Of a DNA stretch of 38,594 bases, positions 6,840 to 14,293 are shown piece by piece. Below the pieces are notes generated by a model. The model had not been told where the DNA came from, ran no database searches, and was given only the letters and a program-made list of their open reading frames with translations. Source of the DNA: an uncultured Selenomonadaceae bacterium (GTDB lineage: Bacteria > Bacillota > Negativicutes > Selenomonadales > Selenomonadaceae). The position numbers and the translations under genes were made by a program. Where the stretch lies: positions 1 to 38,594 of the forward strand of contig CALELM010000019.1 of NCBI GenBank assembly GCA_937902665.1. Direction: 5' to 3'. Numbering within the stretch: the first letter of the stretch is position 1; each line of letters starts with the position of its first letter.

Positions 6840-8522
6840 ATGTACAACGAGGAGTACAAGCGTTGGTTTGGTTTTGATTTGGAGGATCCGGATTTGTACC
6901 CTGAGCTTGCGAGGGTAGAAGGAAATGACGAGGAGATCAAGGATCGCTTTGCGGTTTCCTTGAAATTTGGTACGGCAGGGCTTCGTGGCGTGCTTGGAGC
7001 GGGAACGAACCGAATGAATATTTATGTGGTTCGGCAGGCAACGCAGGGACTGGCTAATTGGGTAAAGACGCAGGGCGGTTCGCAGACAGTGGCTCTGAGC
7101 TATGATACTCGTTTGAAGAGCGATGTTTTTTCCAAGGCGGCTGCAGGTGTTTTGGCAGCTAATGGCATCAAGGTTCGCATTTATGATGCGGCAATGCCGG
7201 TGCCGGCATTGTCCTTTGCAACGAGATACTACAAGTGCAATGCAGGTATCATGGTGACGGCTTCGCACAATCCTGCAAAGTACAATGGATATAAGGCATA
7301 CGGTCCTGATGGCTGCCAGATGACAGATGATGCTGCGGACATTGTTTACCAAGAGATTCAGAAAACGGACGTACTGACAGGGGCGAAGTTCGTTTCCTTT
7401 GCGCAGGGCGTGGAGGACGGCATGATCCGCTTTGTCGGCGATGATTGCAAGAAGGCATTCTATGAAGCTATCGAAGCATGTCAGGTTCGTCCGGGACTTG
7501 CAAAGACGGCAGGACTTAAGCTGGTTTACAGCCCGCTCAATGGTTCTGGCCTTACACCGGTTACGCAGGTGCTGAAGGATATTGGCATTACGGATATCAC
7601 GATTGTTCCGGAGCAGGAGTATCCGAATGGTTACTTTACGACATGCAGTTATCCGAATCCTGAGATTTATGCGGCACTGGAAGCTGGCTTGAAGCTGGCA
7701 ACGGAGTGCGGTGCAGACCTTATGCTTGCAACGGATCCGGATGCAGACCGTGTCGGGATTGCGATGAAGTGTCCGGATGGCTCTTATGAGCTGGTCTCCG
7801 GAAATGAGATGGGAGTTCTTCTTCTTGACTATATTTGTGCAGGCCGCAAGGAAAAAGGGACGATGCCAAAGGATCCTGTTGCAGTGAAGTCCTTGGTTTC
7901 TACGCCTCTTGCGGATGCAGTGGCAAAGAGCTACGGCGTGGAGCTTCGCAGTGTGCTGACGGGCTTCAAGTGGATTGGCGATCAGATTTTGGGGCTTGAG
8001 TCCAAGGGTGAGGAGAATCGTTTCATTTTTGGCTTTGAGGAAAGCTACGGATATTTGGCAGGTACTTATGTCCGTGACAAGGATGCCGTTGTGGCTTCGA
8101 TGCTGATTTGCGAGATGGCGGCTTACTATCGGAGCATTGGCTCGAGCATCAAGCAGCATCTGGAGGAGATTTACGATAAGTACGGCAGGTATCTCAACAA
8201 GATTGACAGCTTTGAGTTCCCGGGGCTTACCGGCATGGACAAAATGGCGGGAATCATGCAGAAGCTGAGGGAAGAGCCACCGCAGGAGATTGGCGGTGTC
8301 AAGGTGGTCAAGTCGCTGGATTACAAGGATACGAAGGCAACGGGGTTGCCAGCGGCAAATGTGCTGGGCTATCAGATGGAAAATGGCGCAACGATTATCG
8401 TGCGTCCTTCCGGCACGGAGCCGAAAATCAAAACTTATTTCACGACGCTTGGCAAGAATCTTGCTGAGGCACAGGCACAGAAGGATATGTTCTCCGAGGC
8501 ATTGAAGCCGCTGTTTTCCTGA
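6840..8522 (+). CDS. pgcA: Phospho-sugar mutase (alpha-phosphoglucomutase/phosphomannomutase type)
   Basis: This 560-residue enzyme of the alpha-D-phosphohexomutase superfamily interconverts glucose 1- and 6-phosphate (or mannose phosphates), feeding glycogen, nucleotide-sugar and wall-polymer synthesis in the cytoplasm. The four family signatures appear in order: the phosphoserine loop TASHNP (S142), the Mg2+ loop DPDADR (about 299-304), the sugar-binding GFEESYG (about 400-406) and the phosphate-binding RPSGTEPK (about 522-529). The opening KFGTAGLRGVLGAGTNRMN is characteristic of the B. subtilis PgcA-like long form. Length matches that group (560-580). AGGGAGG precedes ATG 6840. The gene is apparently monocistronic, with a terminator at 8559. 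Glucose versus mannose preference cannot be told from motifs. Confidence 0.9.
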   Translation: MYNEEYKRWFGFDLEDPDLYPELARVEGNDEEIKDRFAVSLKFGTAGLRGVLGAGTNRMNIYVVRQATQGLANWVKTQGGSQTVALSYDTRLKSDVFSKAAAGVLAANGIKVRIYDAAMPVPALSFATRYYKCNAGIMVTASHNPAKYNGYKAYGPDGCQMTDDAADIVYQEIQKTDVLTGAKFVSFAQGVEDGMIRFVGDDCKKAFYEAIEACQVRPGLAKTAGLKLVYSPLNGSGLTPVTQVLKDIGITDITIVPEQEYPNGYFTTCSYPNPEIYAALEAGLKLATECGADLMLATDPDADRVGIAMKCPDGSYELVSGNEMGVLLLDYICAGRKEKGTMPKDPVAVKSLVSTPLADAVAKSYGVELRSVLTGFKWIGDQILGLESKGEENRFIFGFEESYGYLAGTYVRDKDAVVASMLICEMAAYYRSIGSSIKQHLEEIYDKYGRYLNKIDSFEFPGLTGMDKMAGIMQKLREEPPQEIGGVKVVKSLDYKDTKATGLPAANVLGYQMENGATIIVRPSGTEPKIKTYFTTLGKNLAEAQAQKDMFSEALKPLFS

Positions 8523-8558
8523 AGCCAGTGTGATGCATAAGACATAAAGACCGATGAG

Positions 8559-8593
8559 ATACTCCTAAGGCAATTCCGCCTTAGGAGTATTTT
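8559..8593 (+). terminator. Intrinsic terminator of the phosphohexomutase gene
   Basis: There is a perfect 13-bp stem, ATACTCCTAAGGC (8559-8571) with GCCTTAGGAGTAT (8578-8590), and a 6-nt loop. The T-tail is short (TTTGC), so termination may be incomplete. Confidence 0.7.
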
Positions 8594-8624
8594 GCAAAGA
8601 GAAGCGTTCTTTTGGAGAGGTGTG

Positions 8625-8654
8625 TTTTCAAGCTTGCGGAAACTATGGTACAAT
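8625..8654 (+). promoter_or_regulatory. Candidate promoter of the helicase gene
   Basis: TTTTCA (8625-8630), an 18-bp spacer and TACAAT (8649-8654) lie about 70 bp before the start codon, after the preceding terminator. The -35 box is weak. Confidence 0.4.
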
Positions 8655-8722
8655 GCAGGTAGGGAATCTTGCTGTTGCGACAGAAATTTTGAAATTGTTT
8701 TATGTTAGGAGTTTTTTGCTTG

Positions 8723-9955
8723 ATGGAAAATACTTTTTCTGCATTGGGGATAACGGAGCCGTGGCTTTTGGCACTGGACAAGGGGAATTTCCGAAAACCA
8801 ATGGAAATACAGGGGCTTGCCATTCCCAAGGTGATTGACGGTACGAGCCTGATTGCCCAAGCACCGACGGGGACAGGAAAGACGTTGGCATATCTTTTGC
8901 CAATCCTGCAGGGGATAGATACGGAGCTGGCGCATGTGCAGGCCGTGGTGCTTGCGCCGACCTATGAGCTTTCCATGCAGATTGCGCGAACGGCACGCCA
9001 GCTTGCGGACGATGCAGGAATTCCTGTGCGGACATTGGGACTGATTGGCGGGGCGAACATCGCAAGGCAGGTGGACAGCTTGAAGAAGAAGCCGCACCTT
9101 ATTGTAGGCTCTGCCGGTCGCATGATGGAGCTTTTCCGCAAGGGAAAGCTCAAGCTGCAAACGGTTCGGGTCTTGGTGCTGGACGAGTTTGACCGCCTGC
9201 TGGATGACCAAAACCTTTCAACGGTTGCAGGCTTGGTGGATGTATTGCCAAAGACGGGCATGCAGTACCTTCTTTTTTCGGCAACGGCACCTAAAAAGGC
9301 GATGGAGCGGGCAAGCTTCCTGCCATGCCCTGAGGTGTTGCGTGTCAAGGCTTCGCCTGTGATGGCAGGACAGCGGGAGGATTACTGTGTCATTGTGCCG
9401 TTTCGCAAGAAGCTGGAAATGCTTCGCAGGCTTGCAAGGTCTATCCCCGTGAAGCGGGGACTGGTTTTTGTCAATAAGGTTTTTGATGCGGAGCGAACCT
9501 TGGAAAAGCTGAGTTATGAGGGCATACGGGCTGCTTCCCTTTTGGGACGTGCAGACAAGATGACACGGAAGAAGGCATTGGAGGACTTTGCCAAGGGGAA
9601 GGTGCAGCTTCTTCTTTCTACAGATCTGGCGGCACGGGGCTTGGATGTTCCGGAAATTGATTATGTAGTGAACCTTGACTTGCCTGATTCATCAGATATC
9701 TACCTGCACAGGGCAGGCAGGACGGCACGGGCGGGGCTTTCCGGTGCGGTTATTACGCTTGCTGACAGCAAGGAAGCAAGGAAGCTGGAACAGCTGGAGG
9801 AGCGATTGGGGATTTGCATAAAGCCTTGGAAGCCAAAGAAGTCTGACGAAGGGAAGAAGCCCAAGCGTGGTGACCATCTGCAAGGGAAGCAGCTTGCATG
9901 GAAGAAGGGCGAAGGTGACAGAAAACGTCTGCGCAAGGAAGCAGGGTTGAAATGA
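8723..9955 (+). CDS. DEAD-box-type RNA helicase with DEFD motif II (YfmL-like)
   Basis: This is a 410-residue SF2 ATP-dependent RNA helicase. Visible motifs in order: Q motif (KPMEIQ, about 25-30), motif I APTGTGKT, Ia PTYELSMQ, motif II VLDEFD in place of DEAD, motif III SAT, then the second RecA domain with STDLAARGLDVPEID (V) and HRAGRTARAG (VI). The tail after about residue 360 is short and strongly basic (KPKKSDEGKKPKRGD onward), suited to binding RNA. Overall it resembles B. subtilis YfmL, which also departs from DEAD at motif II and is implicated in ribosome assembly; this is a recalled similarity. ATG 8723 is chosen because TAGGAG lies 11 nt upstream (a TTG at 8720 is also possible). 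An ATG at 8702 lies before that site. The following gene begins about 90 bp downstream. Confidence 0.9.
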   Translation: MENTFSALGITEPWLLALDKGNFRKPMEIQGLAIPKVIDGTSLIAQAPTGTGKTLAYLLPILQGIDTELAHVQAVVLAPTYELSMQIARTARQLADDAGIPVRTLGLIGGANIARQVDSLKKKPHLIVGSAGRMMELFRKGKLKLQTVRVLVLDEFDRLLDDQNLSTVAGLVDVLPKTGMQYLLFSATAPKKAMERASFLPCPEVLRVKASPVMAGQREDYCVIVPFRKKLEMLRRLARSIPVKRGLVFVNKVFDAERTLEKLSYEGIRAASLLGRADKMTRKKALEDFAKGKVQLLLSTDLAARGLDVPEIDYVVNLDLPDSSDIYLHRAGRTARAGLSGAVITLADSKEARKLEQLEERLGICIKPWKPKKSDEGKKPKRGDHLQGKQLAWKKGEGDRKRLRKEAGLK

Positions 9956-10045
9956 GTTCAGTTCGTATCCATGACAGAAAAAGAACTGGCAGGGATGCAT
10001 GAGGAAGCGGTTCGTGCTTCCGCAAATAAAATGGAGGGAGATTTC

Positions 10046-11383
10046 TTGGATTTAGTTCCTATATTATTGCAGTTTACGGTTGTGTTTTTGCTGGTATTCA
10101 TGAATGGTTTTTTTGTGGCGGCAGAATTTGCCTGCGTAAAGATCCGCCCGTCACGCTTGGAGACCTTGATACAGGAAGGGAACAAGCAGGCAAAATATGC
10201 CAAGCAGCTGACGGATCGGTTGGATGAATCGCTTTCCGTGACACAGCTTGGCATTACCTTGGCATCCTTGGGGCTTGGCTGGGTCGGAGAACCGTTCGTT
10301 GCAAAGCTTATTCTGCCACTTGCTTCTATGGCGGGACTGAATGAAAGCATTGGCCATACCATATCGTTTTTCCTTGGATTTGCAATCATTACGTCTCTGC
10401 ATATCATTTTGGGTGAGTTGACACCGAAATCTATGGCGATACAGGATGTGGAACGCATTGTCCTCATCGTTGCGCTTCCCATGATCATATTTGAGAAGGT
10501 CATGCATCCCTTTGTTTGGCTTCTCAACAATATGGCAAACTGGGTACTGGAGCGGCTTGGCTTCCGAAAGGAAGGGGAGAGCAACGCACATACAGAAGAA
10601 GAGATTCGCCTTTTGGTAGAGGAAAGCCATCGTCAGGGATTGCTTGATGATACGGAGGTTGACTTTGTTGACAATGTTTTTGATTTCACGGAGCTGAATG
10701 TCCGTGAGATCATGGTGCCTCGCACGGACATGATCTGCCTTTACTTGGAGGACAGTCTGGAGGAGAATCTGAAGACCGTAGTCGAGGAACAGATGACACG
10801 ATACCCAGTTTGTCGGGAGGACAAGGATCATATCGTGGGCTTTCTTCATGTAAAGGACTTGCTCAAGTATATGCACAGCGGCAAGCGTCCGAATATCCGA
10901 AAGCTGACACGCAAGGCACTGGTCGTTCCGGAAAGCATGGATGTGAGCGTGCTTTTAAAGACGATGCAGGAGAAACGCTCGCAGCTTGCCGTTGTGGTGG
11001 ACGAGTACGGGGGAACTGCCGGCATGGTCACGATTGAGGATATCATGGAGGAAATTGTTGGAGATATTCAAGATGAGTTTGATGAGGAACGGCCAACGGC
11101 AGAACTTCGGGGCGGCAATGTATACTCCGTTGATGCAAAGCTGCTTTTGGAGGAATTAGAGGATATTCTTGAGATAGAAATTGAAGACGAGGATGTGGAT
11201 TCTGTCGGCGGCTGGCTGAATGACCAAATTGGAGGAGATCCCAAGGTCGGGCAGATGGCAGCATTTGCAGGGCATACTTTTTTTGTGGAGGAAGTCGATG
11301 GTGCGAGGATTTGCCGTGTGCTGGTTCATCGCTGGAAGCCATTGCAGGAGGAGCATGAGGAAATCGTAAAGGTCAGTCGTTAG
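10046..11383 (+). CDS. Hemolysin-family/CNNM (CorC-like) membrane protein with CBS pair
   Basis: This is a membrane protein of about 445 residues, probably a cation (Mg2+/Na+ or similar) transporter or efflux factor, often misnamed hemolysin. Residues about 1-180 form the CNNM (DUF21) domain with hydrophobic helices beginning VPILLQFTVVFLLVFMNG and containing LGELTPKSMA. About 195-320 form two CBS domains (MVPRTDMI ... VVVDEYGGTAGMVTIEDIME). About 335-425 form the CorC/HlyC C-terminal domain (VDAKLLLEELEDIL ... SVGGWL). The start is uncertain. TTG 10046 has GGAGGG 7 nt upstream and gives the usual family N-terminus. ATG 10031 overlaps that ribosome site, and ATG 9971 has no site. If 9971 were used the product would be 470 residues. 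It follows the helicase gene closely and may be read through from it. Confidence 0.88.
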   Translation: MDLVPILLQFTVVFLLVFMNGFFVAAEFACVKIRPSRLETLIQEGNKQAKYAKQLTDRLDESLSVTQLGITLASLGLGWVGEPFVAKLILPLASMAGLNESIGHTISFFLGFAIITSLHIILGELTPKSMAIQDVERIVLIVALPMIIFEKVMHPFVWLLNNMANWVLERLGFRKEGESNAHTEEEIRLLVEESHRQGLLDDTEVDFVDNVFDFTELNVREIMVPRTDMICLYLEDSLEENLKTVVEEQMTRYPVCREDKDHIVGFLHVKDLLKYMHSGKRPNIRKLTRKALVVPESMDVSVLLKTMQEKRSQLAVVVDEYGGTAGMVTIEDIMEEIVGDIQDEFDEERPTAELRGGNVYSVDAKLLLEELEDILEIEIEDEDVDSVGGWLNDQIGGDPKVGQMAAFAGHTFFVEEVDGARICRVLVHRWKPLQEEHEEIVKVSR

Positions 11384-11392
11384 CTGGGCTTA

Positions 11393-11424
11393 AATCGGGA
11401 CCGTTAAGGTTCCGATTTTCGTTT
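11393..11424 (+). terminator. Intrinsic terminator after the CNNM gene
   Basis: AATCGGGACC (11393-11402) pairs with GGTTCCGATT (11408-11417) through one G-U pair, followed by TTCGTTTT. It sits between the CNNM gene and the metallophosphatase start and ends about 10 nt before the latter's ribosome site, so it may only attenuate. Confidence 0.6.
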
Positions 11425-11436
11425 TAAGGAGAGATT

Positions 11437-12672
11437 ATGAACAGAAGGGAATTTTTAAGAAATACCGTTCTTGCCACTGTTGGTTTGGGAATTGGCGGGG
11501 TATGGGGGTGGGACAAGATTTTGTCAAAGAGAGTGGATGCTATAACAGGCAAGCTCTCGGTACGCAATATTCGTCATTTGCCAACGGGGGACAACGGCAC
11601 CAAAAGATATATTTGCTGGGAAACGGACGAGCCTATGGCGAACCCTCAACTGGAATGTGACGGGGTAAAATATGCCTGCGAGGATATTAGCTTTTGTGAC
11701 GAAAAGGAAGTCCATCAATACAAGGCAACACTTACGGATTTAGCTCCTAAAAGCGAGTATTCCTATCGCATGGCAGACGAGGGGAAAGTTACAGAATGGT
11801 TTTCTTTCAAAACGGATGCGAAAGGGGATTTCAGCTTTCTTGTGTTTCCAGATTCGCAGTCCTCGGATTACAGGTTGTGGCAAAAAATTGCAGGAGAAGC
11901 GTGGAGCCGAAACCCAAGGGCTGAACTTTTTGTGAATCTGGGAGATCTGGTGGACAATGGACAGCAAAATTTCCAGTGGAACGAATGGTTTGATGCCGTT
12001 AAGGAGATGGGACCTTCCCTTTTATTTGTGCCGGTTATGGGCAATCATGAATGTTATGATCTTGCGTGGCAAACCAGAGAGCCTGTATCCTATACGCATT
12101 ACTTCCCCCTCCCGTATTACTACTCTTTTGATTATGGCGATGCGCATTTTGTGAGCCTCAGTACCTGCGGACGGGAATTGGGCGAGGAGCTGATGTCCCG
12201 TCAGGAAGAATGGCTGGAAAATGACCTCGCTTCCTGCAAAAAGAAATGGAAAATCGTGTTCATGCATCGGGATGTGCTGCAATATTCCTCAAACAAATTC
12301 CCCAATCGAGAGGGGTTCAGTGAGGAAGGCATTCGCTTCATGCCTGTTTTTGATAGGCATCAGGTGCATTTGGTTCTTACCGCTCATTTGCATACCTATA
12401 GAAATCATGGGCATATCAGGAACTTTCAAAAATCTGCGGACGGGCCGCTCTATATTCTCACGGGAATTGCCGGCAACTGTTTTTATGACAATCTTTGGAA
12501 AGCGCATCCGCTGGATGACAGCACGGCACCACAGCCGGACAGGGGAAATTATTTGGTGGTAACTGTGACAGGAAACGTGTTGACCGTGAACACTTATTTG
12601 GCAGATGGAACCTTGCTGGAAACAATGACAGCAGCAGACTCGATGGCTCATGAAGATAAGGAAGGTGGCTGA
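11437..12672 (+). CDS. Exported metallophosphoesterase, purple acid phosphatase-like
   Basis: This 411-residue protein has a twin-arginine type N-terminus (NRREFLRN followed by a hydrophobic stretch, residues 2-24), so it is probably exported folded by the Tat route. Residues about 35-130 form a fibronectin-III-like N-domain as in purple acid phosphatases. The catalytic calcineurin-like domain follows, with FPDSQ (about 142), GDLVDNG (about 169), GNHE (about 203), the FMHRD histidine and TAHLHTY near residue 313. These are the metal-ligand blocks of dinuclear phosphoesterases, with DSQ replacing the more usual D-x-H. Likely role: phosphate release from extracellular phosphomonoesters. The substrate is not predictable. 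AAGGAGAG lies 6 nt before ATG 11437. Function of the Tat route assumes TatAC elsewhere in the genome. Confidence 0.85.
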   Translation: MNRREFLRNTVLATVGLGIGGVWGWDKILSKRVDAITGKLSVRNIRHLPTGDNGTKRYICWETDEPMANPQLECDGVKYACEDISFCDEKEVHQYKATLTDLAPKSEYSYRMADEGKVTEWFSFKTDAKGDFSFLVFPDSQSSDYRLWQKIAGEAWSRNPRAELFVNLGDLVDNGQQNFQWNEWFDAVKEMGPSLLFVPVMGNHECYDLAWQTREPVSYTHYFPLPYYYSFDYGDAHFVSLSTCGRELGEELMSRQEEWLENDLASCKKKWKIVFMHRDVLQYSSNKFPNREGFSEEGIRFMPVFDRHQVHLVLTAHLHTYRNHGHIRNFQKSADGPLYILTGIAGNCFYDNLWKAHPLDDSTAPQPDRGNYLVVTVTGNVLTVNTYLADGTLLETMTAADSMAHEDKEGG

Positions 12673-12770
12673 TGCGGTGCGTATGTATTTGTGACAGTGG
12701 GCAAGCATGGAGAACGGCGAAGCTGATGGGAAGTTGGCTTTGAGAAAAGTTTAGGAATGGAGAGGTTTTT

Positions 12771-13643
12771 ATGAAAAAATTACTGGCAGGCGCTTTGCTT
12801 GCGATGGTTGTTTCCTGTACGGGGTGCGGAGCGAATACGCCGTCACAGCAATCTGCGGAGGTGCAGGAGGAGAAGCAGGAAGAGGCAGCCACGCCTTATG
12901 CCTTGGTTTCGGAGTCAATGGAGCTTCCTTCGTTGAAGGGTGCTGGGGTTCCTGTTTATGACAAGCTGACGCGCAGGGAACGCATGGAGAAGGGGCTTCC
13001 TGCCGGATTGCCGAAGCTTGATCCAAAGGATTCTGGAAAGGTGGCATATTTAACTTTTGATGATGGGCCGGATGACAGGAACACGATGGCAGTTCTGGAT
13101 ATTTTGAAAGAGGAGAAGGTACCTGCTACTTTCTATGTGGTTGGAAAAAGGGCAGAGTCTTATCCAGATACGGTGAAGCGCATGGCGGAGGAAGGCCATG
13201 CTGTAGGAAATCATAGTTCCGATCACGATTATGGCAGGCTGTATGCTTCTCCGCAGGCATTTTTGGCAGAAATGGAGCAGACGGATGAGATTTTCATGCG
13301 GATTCTCGGCATGCGTCCCTTGATTCTTCGTGCGCCGGGTGGGGTTGTCGGGCATTTCAATGACAGCTATTGGGAGGCACTCAGGGAGGCTGGCTATGTT
13401 GAGCATGATTGGAATGTCAGTTCAGCAGATGCTGCCCCGGGACATCCCGTTGCTCAGGATTTTATAGATAATATCAACGGGCAGACGGAGAATGTATCGG
13501 AAAGTCATGCGGCAATTATTCTCATGCATTGCTCGGAGGGGCATGAGGAGACGGTAAAGGCATTGCCTGAAATTATTCGGCTGCTTCGGGAGAAGGGCTA
13601 CCAGTTCGGTGTCGTTACGCCGATGACACCGCAGCCATGGTAA
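12771..13643 (+). CDS. Polysaccharide deacetylase lipoprotein (NodB domain, CE4)
   Basis: This 290-residue protein has a lipoprotein signal (lipobox VVSC with C16; a second cysteine at 19), so it is anchored to a membrane. A flexible Gln/Glu-rich linker (about 20-45) leads to a NodB domain (about 85-285) of the carbohydrate esterase 4 family, which removes N-acetyl groups from peptidoglycan or other amino-sugar polymers. Motifs: TFDDGPDD (catalytic base and metal Asp), NHSSDHDYG (metal histidines), RAPGG, HDWNVSS and the C-terminal ILMHCSEG histidine. All catalytic blocks look intact. GGAGAGG precedes ATG 12771. It lies 98 bp after the phosphatase gene and 30 bp before ubiX, so it may share a transcript with ubiX. 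The substrate is inferred from the family only. Confidence 0.9.
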   Translation: MKKLLAGALLAMVVSCTGCGANTPSQQSAEVQEEKQEEAATPYALVSESMELPSLKGAGVPVYDKLTRRERMEKGLPAGLPKLDPKDSGKVAYLTFDDGPDDRNTMAVLDILKEEKVPATFYVVGKRAESYPDTVKRMAEEGHAVGNHSSDHDYGRLYASPQAFLAEMEQTDEIFMRILGMRPLILRAPGGVVGHFNDSYWEALREAGYVEHDWNVSSADAAPGHPVAQDFIDNINGQTENVSESHAAIILMHCSEGHEETVKALPEIIRLLREKGYQFGVVTPMTPQPW

Positions 13644-13673
13644 GTTTCTTGCAGGAAAAGGACGGAGGAATTT

Positions 13674-14261
13674 ATGAAACGATTGGTGATAGGAATCTCT
13701 GGTGCGAGCGGTGTGGTTATGGGATACAATCTGCTGCGGATTTTGTCAGAAATGGAGGGCGTGGAGACGCATTTGGTCATGACGAGCGGGGCGGAGCGAA
13801 CCTTTGCGCATGAAACGGGCATTGCGGCGGAACAGGTGCGCGCATTTGCCGATGCGGTGTATGACTGCGCAGATTTGGGGGCTGCCATTTCGAGCGGTTC
13901 CTTTCGGACAGATGGCATGATCGTGATTCCATGCAGTATGAAGACGGTTGCTGGAATAGCAAGCGGTTTTTCGGATAATTTGCTGCTTCGTGCGGCAGAT
14001 GTCTGCTTGAAGGAGCAGAGGAAGCTGGTTCTGGTGCCGAGGGAAATGCCGCTTTCTGGGATTCATTTGAGGAATTTGAAGGAGCTGTCAGGATGCGGGG
14101 CGGTTATCCTGCCGCCGGTTTTGACGTTTTATAATGGCGCAGACACAGTGGAAAAGCAGATCTTGCATATCCTTGGAAAGATTTTGATGCAGTTTGACAT
14201 AAAATTACCGGAATTTCGTCCTTGGACTGGGAAGGGCGAAATTCCGGTGAGGAATTCATGA
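13674..14261 (+). CDS. ubiX: UbiX-type flavin prenyltransferase
   Basis: This 195-residue flavoprotein attaches a dimethylallyl group to FMN, producing the prenylated FMN cofactor of UbiD-family decarboxylases. Visible: the N-terminal FMN loop GISGASGVVMG, PCSMKTVAGIASG (about 86-98) and VPREMPLSG (about 121-129), which bind the flavin phosphate and prenyl donor. Length is normal (190-200). GGAGGA lies 6 nt before ATG 13674. No ubiD-like gene is in the window, so its partner enzyme must be elsewhere. The 3' end of the gene contains a perfect 12-bp inverted repeat (14207-14218 with 14237-14248). It is convergent with the SpoIIE-type gene, leaving 32 bp between the stops. Confidence 0.92.
   Translation: MKRLVIGISGASGVVMGYNLLRILSEMEGVETHLVMTSGAERTFAHETGIAAEQVRAFADAVYDCADLGAAISSGSFRTDGMIVIPCSMKTVAGIASGFSDNLLLRAADVCLKEQRKLVLVPREMPLSGIHLRNLKELSGCGAVILPPVLTFYNGADTVEKQILHILGKILMQFDIKLPEFRPWTGKGEIPVRNS
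14207..14248 (+). other. Perfect 12-bp inverted repeat inside the 3' end of ubiX
   Basis: ACCGGAATTTCG pairs with CGAAATTCCGGT across an 18-nt loop. It lies within coding sequence, 13 bases before the end of the gene, and has no T-tract, so it is not a classical terminator. It may stabilise the 3' end of the message or pause polymerase between the convergent genes. Confidence 0.5.
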
Positions 14262-14293
14262 ACTGGAACGGGAAGGGAAACTGTGTTTTTGTG

